Assembly: GCF_910592395.1 (NCBI RefSeq)
Contig: NC_088316.1
Span: 4,154,001 to 4,218,000, forward strand
DNA length: 64,000 nucleotides
Reading direction: 5' to 3'
Origin: Lineus longissimus
Lineage: Eukaryota; Nemertea; Pilidiophora; Heteronemertea; Lineidae
Part shown: piece after piece, positions 1 to 10,400 of the stretch
How positions within the stretch are numbered: position 1 is the stretch's first letter
Layout of the letters: each line of letters begins with the position of its first letter
Program-made: the position numbers and the translations under genes
The notes under the pieces: generated by a model
Databases searched by the model: none
What the model was told of the DNA's origin: nothing
What the model saw: the letters and a program-made list of their open reading frames with translations, nothing else

Positions 1-2
1 CA

Positions 3-3000
3 GGTGTCCTGAGTCTCGACAATTATGACATCACAGCGGATGGCGTCCTAGACCTGTTGGTTGGACGGGACGATGGCCTGGTTGAGGTCTATGGTTATGA
101 TGAAGCTGATGAGCCTGTCAAGCGATATAGCACAGTTAGTATAGGCCCTTACTTTCAAAGCTGGGGTTATTTTTAGGCCAAGACTTTTTGTTTTGGCTCT
201 AAAGTGAGTGTTGTGTGTCACTATTGTTGGGTGCCAATTGGAGTGATCGGCATAGTGAAAATGAGGTAGGTGGATTCTAACACGAGTATTCCAAACCGAT
301 TGTGGTCTTTTGCTTGCCCTGGTATGTTTATTCAGCAGGTACGTACAACAGATGGGGTCTTTTGCTGGCCCTGGCATGTTTATTCAATAGGTACATACAA
401 CAGATGGGGTCTTTTGCTTGCCCTGTCATGTTTATTCAGCAGGTACATACAACAGATGGGGTCTTTTGCTTGCCCTGTCATGTTTATTCAATAGGTACGT
501 ACAACAGATGTTGTCTTTTGCTTGCCCTGTCATGTCAGGCAAAAGGTTGAAGAAAACCTGAGTTTACAATTTATAAGTCAAAGCAAATGCAGTAAAGTGA
601 CTTGTTGTATTCCTACATTTCAGTTGTGCAGTGAGAGTGTGACTGCTGTCCAAGGTGGCGTTGTGGCATCTGCTGGGTATGATGAGGTCATCTGTTCAAC
701 ATATGCAGGTATGTTTTTCTTTTTATAGGGATCATAATTGTATTACATGTGCTTTCATGACAGAATCACAGAGGATTTTGCCCGACCAGCGCTTTAGTAC
801 TTTTACATTTTCACCAACCAGGAAAATGTGACCCGGCATGGCAAAATGAGTTGCATGTTGCACAGAAGATGAGCCTAAAATGACACCAGGACATAATAGA
901 AGAAATTGATATACTCAGATTTAACAAAAGGCAGACAATAGCGAAATGAACAACCAGTCCGTCTCAACCTGTCAAGCTCGGAGCGACATGCGACTCATTT
1001 TGCCACGGCGGGTCACAAGTGTGCCTTTTCTTAAGTCTGGTGTGGCTCGGTTAGCTAGATTATGCCAGCTGAACATGTGGGCAGTAGGGTTTATTCAGAA
1101 ATGCTCATATATGCATTTTATAGCGTAATGACTTATTGATGTTGCAACCACTGCTTTGATACCCACTGAGGCTTGGGATGGGAATTGATTTGCTCGTGCA
1201 AAATTCACTTTAAACATTACCAGTATCACGGGATGAAAGGCTGAGTGTAAACCTATTGATAATTAGTCCAATGTGTGGTCGACACACTGGTGAGCTCTGT
1301 TATAATGTTCGATGACAGCATCAAATCCTGCGTGGATATGATGCATTAGCAGCAGACGACAGGTTGCTCTCCATCGTCCAGAGTAATGTTGGACACAAAT
1401 CGTGGCTAGGGCCCAGGTCTATTAAGCTAAAGACAAATATGATGACAATGATGATGATGATGAAAACAGAGCACTGTTTATGATAAATATGCCATGGTTC
1501 AGGGCGCGATGAAAAAACAAAATTTCTTTGCATTGAGGTCACCTTAGGCCTAAACACTCCAGCATTGATTGTTCTTTTACTTTTATACGGAAGCATTGTT
1601 TGTTTCATGTATAAATTTATTCCCTTTGCAATGTTTAGTCAATGGTCTTAAGGGCAGTGACAGACTGGTGCGTCACTTCAGCATTTATGATGTCATTTCC
1701 TGCACCAATTCGTAATTATGCAGCATGATGAAACTTAAGTGCAAAAATCTGACCCGCCACGCCAGTCTGTCACACATGCGGTTACAGACAGGTCGGCGGT
1801 TACAGACAGGTCATCATCATTACCGTTACCGTTACCGTCATAGTGGCATCTTGGCCCATGAAGGGTCTTTGCCTCCTTCATACGTAAACTTCTGCACTTC
1901 TTCATTTTATACGCATGCGGGTTTAACACAGTGGGAAGAAACAAAAAATTTAACTTTTTACACTATTTACAGATTGTCATGGACCTTCATTTCTTCTTTA
2001 GTCGTTCTACATATAGCAATTCGCATCCTAACTCTCTTTTTCTGGTATCTGATTTTCATCAACATATCTTACTTGTCCTTCAATGATCCGGCATATATAT
2101 ATCATGTACCAGCCACTAAAATTCGTACATATCCTTTGATTTGCCCCATAGTTTATCCAGCCTGTTTTTAAAGGCATTTACAGCATTGTATTTACGCATG
2201 CGCGAGTAACCGGATGTAAACAAATTAAGTCACATGCATTTGATTGAAGATATTTATAGCTCTCCACGTGCTTTTATTTACAGAATGGGTATTCCATGAA
2301 ATAACTGGATTTCTCCTGGCTTGTCATCATGCAATCTACAGTTATTTAGTTGAGCCACACTTTTTAAAATAATTTGGATTTTCCTTCCCTTATTAATTAG
2401 TAGAAAATAAAAATAAAAAAAACTCCCCCATTATGGGCATTTATGCCTGAATTATTTTATTTCAACCTTAGAGTAAAAGGACTTTATTACTCCAAATGCT
2501 TCATTTGTAAAACACATGGATTTGTTTACATCCGGTTACTCGCGCATGCGTAAATACAATGATGACGACCTGTCTGTAACCGCAAGTGTCTGTCACCGTC
2601 CATAGTGAGAACAACTACATTATCCTTCTAACCCACTCTAGGCTGGATTTATGGGCTAACCACCAAACCGTGGTTTCATGAACTTGTCCTGCCCAAAAAT
2701 GCAACAACAATTAGTGAAGACACAAAGCAAAACATTTTAATTTTAAGGTAACCAGCTGTATTGATGTCATCCCTGAATGTTCTTACTAGCTTCTGCATGC
2801 TGGACAATGTTTATGGTCCTAAAAGCTCTTGCAATCTGATACTGATGGATTGTGAAATGCTTATGCCCTGGACAACTTGGATTTTATTTCCAAACCCTAA
2901 AATTGTAGTATTTGCATGCATACTCCCTGCGCAGTGATAGTAGTGTGATGAAGCGGTATCCTACAATATGCTTGAATATTATCGCTGCTTTGCCTTTGGA

Positions 3001-6000
3001 GAATGGTCTGCATGTTGTTAGCTCTGCCAAATTTAGGTGATGATATTTTGGATCACCCTGTATTGCCATTCCAGCACTTGTTTGCACCCCTGCATGTTGT
3101 ATATTAATGCATTCTGTGTTGTTTCCGCATGATAGGATGGGTCCTCGGCCTAACCACCGAACCACTCACGAAGGCCGCTGGACCGAGCGAGGTCTTCATT
3201 GACAGGGACACACATAATAAAGTGGTGAACATGAAGTAAGGAACTGTACTACTAAATTTTAAAGGCCTATGTTGTTCATGTACGTTGTATTTACTTGTGG
3301 CTCAAGTAAATAGAAATAAACATTGCCGCTGTACGTAATAACGATAATCATCCTATGGAGTACATCTTTACCTGTGTACACAACAGCAGTGATGAAATTT
3401 GTATTCAATGTGTATTTGTGCAATTGAAAAATCTCAAATTTCAAATTCAAATTTTGAATGAATGGCGTAGGTCTTCAGGGTGACCCGAAATACCATGTGA
3501 TATAACCTCACACACATGACATTTAATGAGCATTGGATTGATTTCAATAAGCATGATATTGGCCTCTTAGGAGTGAGGTTACAAGCATGGTATAAATCTT
3601 GGGCCACTCATAAAATGTTAGCTTTTAGACTACTACAATAGATTTCATAACTTTTTGGTTGGTGATTGTTGGTTTTGTTCTGTTTAGGTACAGTATTCTA
3701 TAATAGACTGACTCTGAATGACAACACACACATTTATAGGTTCACGAATTTGTACCACTGCATGTTGTGAAAACTGCATGCATTATTGTTTTCCTTGTAA
3801 TGTGTGTCAAATGTTGGGTTAACCCTTTGATGTATGAAACGCCGCACAAACAAGTGATTTAAATTGCTTCAATTGTCAGGTCATAGCGATCACCTATCTT
3901 TGTTACATCTACTTTATTACTCTGAGAGAATTCTCCTTCAATTTGTGGATATGATTCTACATATAGTTTATGTTGGCTAGCTAGCTTGCTGTCATTAACA
4001 GTGTCAACAAGAATCCTCCTTAAATATTACAAAGTGACAAGTAGGCCCACTCTGCTGTGAAATTTAGCACTAGCATACTACATATGTAACACATAGCCAA
4101 AAATGTATCAGGCACAAACTGTATAACGAATAAATTTAGCACCATCACTGATTTATCGTAATACTGTTTTAATAATGAATTATTTCAAATTTTAATTGTT
4201 TGTATACAAATGCTTCTAAGCAATATTCTTTCATTCTTTAGATCTGACCTTGAAGAACTGCAACAGAAAGTGTTGAAAGAGCGTGAAAAATATCAAAGCA
4301 CCGCTCAGAGCAAGAATGCAGTGTCAGCCGTCCCAAAGTTTAACATCAACGATAAATACGTCCTTGATCGTGAAGATGCGAGTTATACTCTGAGTCTTGA
4401 GGTTCAGATGGCAATTGATAATGTGCTGTTACAGGTAAGTTTACTGTGATTAATATGGAGAACTTGCGGGGATGGATCCAAGGGGGGTCGACATGGCCCC
4501 AGCCCCCCTATTTTCTGCCAACTTGAAAAACTCTCAGTTGGTTTGGCTCTCAGGAAAACCCTTGAAATTATCTTCATGATTTCTGGATTCAATTTACTCT
4601 GCCTTCTGCCCAAAATCATTCGTCGAATAAAAAGCACAATGTCACATCTTGGCACCATTATTATTATATAAATACTGGTAACCATTTATTTGTTTATTGT
4701 TTTATTTTCTTGACTTTCGTTTCAGAGTGATGTACCTATTGACCTGTTGGATGTAGACAAGAACTCAGCAGTGGTCAGTTACAGTCAGTGTGATCCCGAG
4801 GTAAGAGTGTTATGTATGCCCCGGGGTGGTCTGCCTAAAGCCTCCACCTTCTTTGGAATCAGAAGCACAATTTTGTGGGGTGTTTGTTTGGATTCCCACG
4901 GAACTTGTTTTAACCATCAATGGAATCTCTTCTTCTTCTTAGACTCCTCATCCCTAGTAGGACACGAGGCCACATTACGTTCCCTCCATTGTTTTTCTGG
5001 CCTTGGCTTCCCTTTGCGCCTCATCCAACATCAGTCATCAAATCTAACTTGTCGGACGTTGTTCTCCCCCATGTGGCCTTTGGGGAGCTATGTTTCCTCT
5101 TTCCTTGGGAGTCCAAGGTAGGGCAGTCTTGGCTATGCTGGCTGGCTTCATCCGGAGGACAAGTCTGAGCCATCTCAGCCTGCGCCGTCTGATTCCATTG
5201 GCTACATCCTCAGTCTGAGTCCTAACGTGGAGGGCATCCTTGGAGATTTTCCTTGGCAAAAACACCTTGCAGCTCTGCCACAGGCACCTATTGTGTAATA
5301 CAGACAGTTTGGTCATTTCATCTTTGGAATTGCCATATTTTTAATGGGAATACATATAAATGGTACAAGTGATAGTAAAAACAGACAAATCGTGAGCTCA
5401 TTTCAACCACCAGCTTTGTCTGTATATGTAACTGTAATTTGTCTCGTTCAATTTTCAGCAAGGCAATTTCCTACTTGCCACATACAGATGTCAGGCCAAC
5501 ACGACACGATTAGAATTGAAAGTGCGCTCGATCGAGGGGCAGTACGGCATGTTGCAGGCATACGTCACACCGCGTCTGCAGCCGAAGATCTGTCAGGTCA
5601 AGCAGTATCATATCAAGCCGTTATCATTACATCAGCGGATGCACGTCTTTGATGAAGAAAAGTAAGAAATCAATGTTACTTGTGACCTCGGGCAAATTTT
5701 TAAAAAGGACCGCAATATTATGTCGAAGAGAAATAATTTTGCTCGAATTATAATGTTCACTCAAATATTTAGCATCATGGCTGTATCACTACAAGGAAAT
5801 ACAGTAGAACCTCTCTATTGAGGACACCCCTGGGACTGACAATTGCTGTCCTTAATAGAGAAGTGTCCTGATTAGAGAGGTCAATTTGAATGGAAACAAC
5901 CAATTTGGGACCAAAACTAGTGTTCTTAACAGAGAGGTTGTCCTTAACAGAGAGGTTGTCCTTAATGGAGAGGTGTCCGCTAAGGGACGTTCTACTGTAT

Positions 6001-9000
6001 ATTGTATTTTTCTCTCCCTATCTGTTTTTTAGGCCACATAACACCCTGAAGTTGACAGGCAACTTCAGTTTGGCTGAGATGCATTCGTGGGTGTGTTTCT
6101 GCCTTCCTGAACTCCCTGAGAGAACCCCAGCTGGTGACTCCTGCACCTTTCAGTTCACCTCAACATTCTTGAATACACAGTTGCAGTGCTGTTACAGGTA
6201 AGCTTTTTGAAAAGAAAAGGGCCTGCTGAACTGAACCCCAGAGCCTGCCACGCCAATGAATTCTTCACAGGTTCAAGGCCCGAATCAGACCAATTCATCA
6301 GTTGATTGGTGCTACATGCAATAATAATGATATTTATTGCACCCCCATAACTTGGGAAAAGAAATATACAAGTACATGTACATTCAAAGACAGTACATAG
6401 TAGTTTAAACTTATCAGTACATAGTATAGTAAATTAAAATCACTTGAGCAAAGGCCTGGTCAGGGCCATATACATAAAAGATATATAATGAAATTTAAAA
6501 ACTCTTCAGTAAGAGCCTGGTCAGGGCCAACTCGGTGCCCCCATTATTGTAAGTAGGGGAGCGGAGGAGAGATCGAAGAGAGTCCACGACTCCGATATGA
6601 TCCTCTATGACAGTCTAGGTTTTCTTGAGGTCTCTTATTTTCTTCTACATTTCAATATGCTATCAAAGATTTATCACATGTTGGCAAGCTCGCATTTTTC
6701 TGTGGTGATAATTGTACAGTATTGTTGATAGAGACAGGGAGTTGTTTAGCACAGTAGGTAATATTACTGGTCTACCATTCAAGAAGGCTTGAGGTTTAAA
6801 TCCGAGGAGAACCCAATACAAGTTACCCAGAGATTAACTTTTAGCAATTTATTCGATGTTATTACAGGAAAGGCGATGCATTGTTCCGATCTGACAACAT
6901 TTCCACCATCTCCATCCTGAAGGACGTCTTGACCAAGGAGGCTACAAAAAAGAAAATCAGGCTCGACATAACATATGGTAAGGTCTTTGTCTTTTCCATA
7001 AGAGCTTTCATCATTGTCAGCATATCAACAGTGGTTAAAATACAGTAGAACCTCTCTATTAAGGACACCGTCAAGACTAACAAGTGCTGCCTTAATAGAG
7101 AGGTGTCCTGATTAGAGAGGTCAAATTGAATGGAAACCATCACTTTGGGACCAAAACTAGTGTCCTTAATAGAGAGGTTGTCTTTAGTAGAGAGGTGTCT
7201 GTTAAGGGAGGTTCCACTGTATAGAACCTGCTATGGGTCAGCGATAGCGACTGTCAAGAAGTTAATCCATGTTTTCTCTTTAACTGAGAAATTGCCAAAA
7301 AGTTTTGATTGAAAATTGGCGCATAAATTGTTTAAGTACCGTCAGTTTTTCAACTTATAAAAGTTCAAAATCTTATCTGGGCACTTTACAATTCAAGGGC
7401 TGTTGTGAGGTTGAGTCAGTCTTTGAATGAATGCCGCTATTTTACAGACATCAACGAGGAATCCATCCTGCACACGCTGAATGTTCAAAAACTTATCTGG
7501 GCACTTTGCAATTCAGGGGTTGTTTCGAGGTTGAGTCAGGGGTTCTTTTGAGGTTGAGTCAGTCTTTGAATGAATGCCGCTATTTTCAGACATCAACGAG
7601 GAATCCATCCCGCACACGCTGAATGTTCAAAAACTTATCTTGGCACTTTGCAATTCAAGGGTTGTTTTGAGGTTGAGTCAGTCTTTGAATGAATGCCGCT
7701 ATTTTCAGACATCAACGAGGAATCCATCCCGCACACGCTGCAGTTGATCCATCCAAAGTTAGAGTACCAACTTCTCCTTGCCAAGAAAGTACAGCTCATC
7801 GATGCACTGAAGGTAATTGCCTTAGTTAATCAGTGTGGGTTGACCGCAACAGTCTTACCTATTTTTCCACAAATAGAGTGAAGAACCAGTTCTATTGGGC
7901 ATTAATAGGCCAACTATTTTTGTTCAAAAATTTGAAATTTGAATTTTTAGGAATTTTTTTAGCCACAAAAAAATACAATAACATGAACAATGTAGGCATA
8001 TGATTATAAACAAATCTATTCTGGCACAAAATCTGCTCTATTAGTGCTAAATATTGAATACCATTGTCTTTCCCAGTGTTATCTCTTCATCAGAAATCTT
8101 TACCAACGAGCCGTGTTAAAGTGAAGTCGGAAAGCCCTGAGTGACCCTTAGTACACGTGGCTGTACATGTATGGTTGTAATAGCAAATGTTGCTGATTTG
8201 AATTCGCTCTGGTGGCCAGAATGTTTCTAGGACACCGTTATGGTGATAAAAGTTACGATCTTGACTTTTGAGTGATTCTTTTTGTAGGAGTTGCAAGTGC
8301 ATGAAAACGACACATCGTTCATGTCGCCAGAGTACCAACAGATTCTAAAAGATGCCGACTCTTTACAAGCGGAATACAAACGTCAGCCATGCCATTTGGA
8401 GAGGCTCTATGGTATCCTTTGAAAATGTTTATGTAATGTAATGTAATGTAAATATGCATTTATATAGCGCACGTTCCAGGTCGTAGTGATCTGCTCACAT
8501 CATTGACCCTTATGCCCGGGTGAAAAGCACAGTCTTCAGTTGTCTCCCCTATGAGTTGGTTTGTGACGTTAGGGAGAATAATCCTCCTAACTTTGCAATC
8601 CAACGTAGTAATCCATGGGTGATTGGTGGTGATCACAGTATTGCGTAACTGGATTAGGCGGTCTCTGGTGTACACAATGTTCTGCATTGTTGGTTCTCCT
8701 GAAAATAAACACCCGAGTGTATGTCTTATACAACCATGTACATACACAGGAACCAAAATGGCCACAGTGGCCAATGTAGACAACCCAGAAAGTTCGCCAT
8801 CAGAGTATTCCTTGAAGACCACATATGGGCAATACTCCAACATTTAACCATTTAAATATGGACTGGAGGTAATTTTTACAGATGTTACACCTCTATGATG
8901 CTATTACGGGGAGGGTGCTCAAATTGCGCGAGAGAAAACCCCAAAATAATCGATATTTCTTCAGTTTTGTTAATTTTATTCAATAGATGTCACTCATTTA

Positions 9001-9483
9001 TAGCCTTGGATGGCAAGACATACAGCTGGTTGAGGAAGGACACTCCAAAATCGAAAACAGCCACAAGTCTATGTATTTAAAAGGGACCATGTAATTTGGC
9101 ATTGGAATAAATACCATAACCCAGAAATCAAATCTGATGAAGACAGTATTCCCAACATAGAAGGAGAAGATCGACAAAACGTTTTCTCGAGTAGAGGGGG
9201 GGACTTGCATTTGTGGAAAATACACCCACCCTAACTATAGCTTTGCCAGTCATGAAGAGGTATGACATTTTTCTAGTGCAATGTACATGAATAATTGATA
9301 ATTTTCAGTGATGGGTGTCGATTTATTTCCTTAACCTGGATTCCAGGCATGATCACAGATCTCTTCATCGACAAATTCAAGTTCAAAGGTCAAAACGTGA
9401 AGACCCGCGTCCCAGTGCTGCTGGAAGTTCTTGACAATTATGATCTGAATACGCTGATTGGGTTCTTCCAGTCACAGGACTAA
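3..9483 (+). CDS. BBS7: BBS7, BBSome subunit (3' two thirds, 11 exons)
   Basis: Subunit of the BBSome, the coat complex that moves membrane proteins into and out of cilia. Coding exons: 3-134, 624-708, 3136-3235, 4242-4434, 4726-4800, 5459-5661, 6033-6197, 6868-6977, 7709-7812, 8288-8411, 9347-9483. All have AG/GT borders and compatible phases and give 475 aa ending at TAA 9481-9483; vertebrate BBS7 is about 715 aa, so the N-terminal propeller part is missing to the left. Seen in order: end of the beta-propeller (DLLVGRDDG), the [10 protein letters not shown] segment, a coiled coil ([16 protein letters not shown]), the ear-like and platform regions ([34 protein letters not shown]) and the helical C-terminus ([18 protein letters not shown]). 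The 100-nt exon at 3136 has no ORF of its own and was found by phase and similarity. Whether nt 1-3 are exon or a splice acceptor cannot be told. Identity is very secure. Confidence 0.96.
300..540. repeat. 52-bp tandem repeat in BBS7 intron
   Basis: About 4.5 copies with period 52, seen from the recurring GTTTATTCAGCAGGTAC block at about 326, 378, 430 and 482. It is why two overlapping open frames appear here; neither looks like a protein. It lies in the intron between exons 3-134 and 624-708. Confidence 0.85.
916..1035. repeat. Dispersed repeat, copy 1
   Basis: About 120 bases containing AACCAGTCCGTCTCAACCTG that recur in the same orientation at 60563-60680 inside a teneurin intron. The copies share the AAAAGGCAGACAA start and the GGGTCACAA end region. 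The family is not identified; no terminal inverted repeat is evident. Confidence 0.65.
1778..2584. mobile_element. Fold-back element with a 40-bp perfect inverted repeat
   Basis: Bases 2185-2224 and 2521-2560 are perfect reverse complements over 40 bases, including the CGCATGCGCG core, with a loop of about 296 bases. Outside the right arm the sequence reads on into GACCTGTCTGTAACCGC (2568-2584), whose complement lies not next to the left arm but at 1778-1794 and again at 1796-1812. So the left arm looks split by about 370 bases. This fits a non-autonomous terminal-inverted-repeat DNA transposon in a BBS7 intron, possibly with a nested insertion. No transposase ORF is present. Confidence 0.65.
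3256..3475. mobile_element. Short TIR element, 'GTGGCTC' family, copy 1
   Basis: Starts AAAGGCCTATG and ends with GCGTAGGTCTTCAG, roughly inverted relative to each other, with the internal signature CTTGTGGCTCAAGTAAATAG. Related copies lie at 7895-8015 (reversed, partial), 17586-17815 (diverged) and 45050-45300. The size and the ends suggest a non-autonomous DNA transposon. Confidence 0.55.
5044..5316 (-). mobile_element. Fragment of a non-LTR retrotransposon (LINE) ORF
   Basis: A 90-codon minus-strand frame contains [14 protein letters not shown] followed by [10 protein letters not shown]. This is the arrangement found at the C-terminal end of many LINE reverse-transcriptase proteins, where a basic RRRWRW..GH.LRM block precedes a WTP..GKR motif. 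It starts with a [13 protein letters not shown] segment, also typical of that region. No catalytic RT motif is visible, so this is a 5'-truncated, dead copy in a BBS7 intron. The assignment is by remembered family pattern. Confidence 0.7.
5800..6001. mobile_element. Pogo/Tc1-mariner-like MITE, copy A
   Basis: Begins TACAGTAGAACCTCTCTATT and ends with GACGTTCTACTGTA. The ends are imperfect inverted repeats flanked by TA, the usual target-site duplication of Tc1/mariner/pogo elements. The interior has repeated blocks of the CCTTAACAGAGAGGTTG kind. It is non-autonomous, with no transposase, and lies just upstream of BBS7 exon 6033-6197 (32 bases from the exon). Confidence 0.8.
7040..7222. mobile_element. 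Pogo/Tc1-mariner-like MITE, copy B
   Basis: TACAGTAGAACCTCTCTATT at the left and GGTTCCACTGTATA at the right, same orientation and interior as copy A. It is in the BBS7 intron after exon 6868-6977. Confidence 0.8.
7366..7740 (+). repeat. Tandem duplication of a BBS7 intron-exon border
   Basis: Three tandem units (about 119-142 bp). Each carries intron sequence, a CTATTTT(A)CAG acceptor and the first 32 bases of exon 7709-7812 (ACATCAACGAGGAATCCATC...). Acceptor AGs fall at 7446-7447, 7588-7589 and 7707-7708. Only the last unit continues into the true exon; in the first two the exon piece runs straight into the next intron copy (AATGTTCAAAAACTT). Use of either decoy acceptor keeps the frame at first and then meets an in-frame TGA. 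Confidence 0.9.
7895..8015. mobile_element. 'GTGGCTC' family, reversed partial copy
   Basis: The reverse complement contains GCCTACATTGTTCATG followed by TTTTTGTGGCT, matching the left half of the element at 3256-3475. It lies in the BBS7 intron after exon 7709-7812. Confidence 0.5.
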
Positions 9484-9951
9484 GGGGAATGATTGAGCTG
9501 CCATCCTTTGCTCCGTCTGTCCAAGGAGTGGAAAAATGGAACTTTAGCAGCAATTTCTCATTCTGTCTTTCCCATGAGTGAGGGAGAAAAATGACTTTAC
9601 CTGCCATCATTCGCATTGTCTGTCCTAGGAGTGAAATGAAAACAATGACTTTAGCAGCTGTTCCTGACGCTGTCATTAGCAAGTGTAAGGACAAAACACC
9701 GACTCCTTTTAGCAGCTGTCCGTCACTCTGGCCCGTTTGTTGGAAAGAATGTTAGCTCATAACATCATGCAGACATGTCGTTTCCTGTACATCAATGCAC
9801 ATGTAACAACATGTCGACATGATGTTTTAAGCGAACATGCTTAAACAACTACGCCCTGGTTTTCCCAGTTGCTGCATGTAGATGTTGAGGCCGTCCATGT
9901 TTTTACTTAGTGCCTGTGATTTCTGTCCCTGTGTAGGGATCTTGTTGTGAT

Positions 9952-9957
9952 AATAAA
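9952..9957 (+). other. Candidate poly(A) signal of BBS7
   Basis: AATAAA about 470 bases after the BBS7 stop codon, the first canonical hexamer I found downstream. It would give a short 3' UTR ending before the 124-bp tandem repeat. Confidence 0.4.
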
Positions 9958-10064
9958 TGATGTTGTGAATATCGTATATTGTTGTAGTTGTGGTATTGAC
10001 TGCCCCAATCTCGCACATGTGGGGTTCCCTGAGATTGCCCCAGCCAATAACCAGGGTGCGGTGT

Positions 10065-10400
10065 CCAATCACGTGCCTGGCGGGCCATATAGGCTTTGAC
10101 ACAGCCATATTCAGGGGAGAGGTTATACCCTAGAATCCTGAGACATCTACTAAGTTCAATCAGCAGGCAAGACATGAGCAACAGAAGTTCAATCACATGC
10201 CTGGCGGGCCATATAGGCCTCAAGACAGCCATATTCAGGAGAGAGGTTATACCCAAGAATCCTGAGACATCTACTAAGTTCAATCAGCAGGCAAGACATG
10301 AGCAACAGAAGTCCAATCTCATGCCTGGCGGGCCATATAGGCCTTGACACAGCCATATTCAGGGGAGAGGTTATATACCCAACACATCTACTACATGTAA
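10065..10400. repeat. 124-bp tandem repeat, about 3 copies
   Basis: GCCTGGCGGGCCATATAGGC recurs at 10075, 10199 and 10323 (period 124), each followed by the same CAGCCATATTCAGG block. Degraded relatives seem to continue to about 10700. The minus-strand open frames here come from the repeat and resemble no protein I know. Confidence 0.85.

Noticed and set aside
1725..2171. 148-codon plus-strand ORF as a transposase
   Set aside because: No catalytic DDE pattern or DNA-binding motif; it partly covers the inverted-repeat element and looks random.
7130..7312. Small ORFs METxxLGPKLVxLxERLSL at 5890 and 7130 (and reversed at 20632, 32322, 61552) as a conserved peptide family
   Set aside because: They are translations of the MITE copies, not independent genes.
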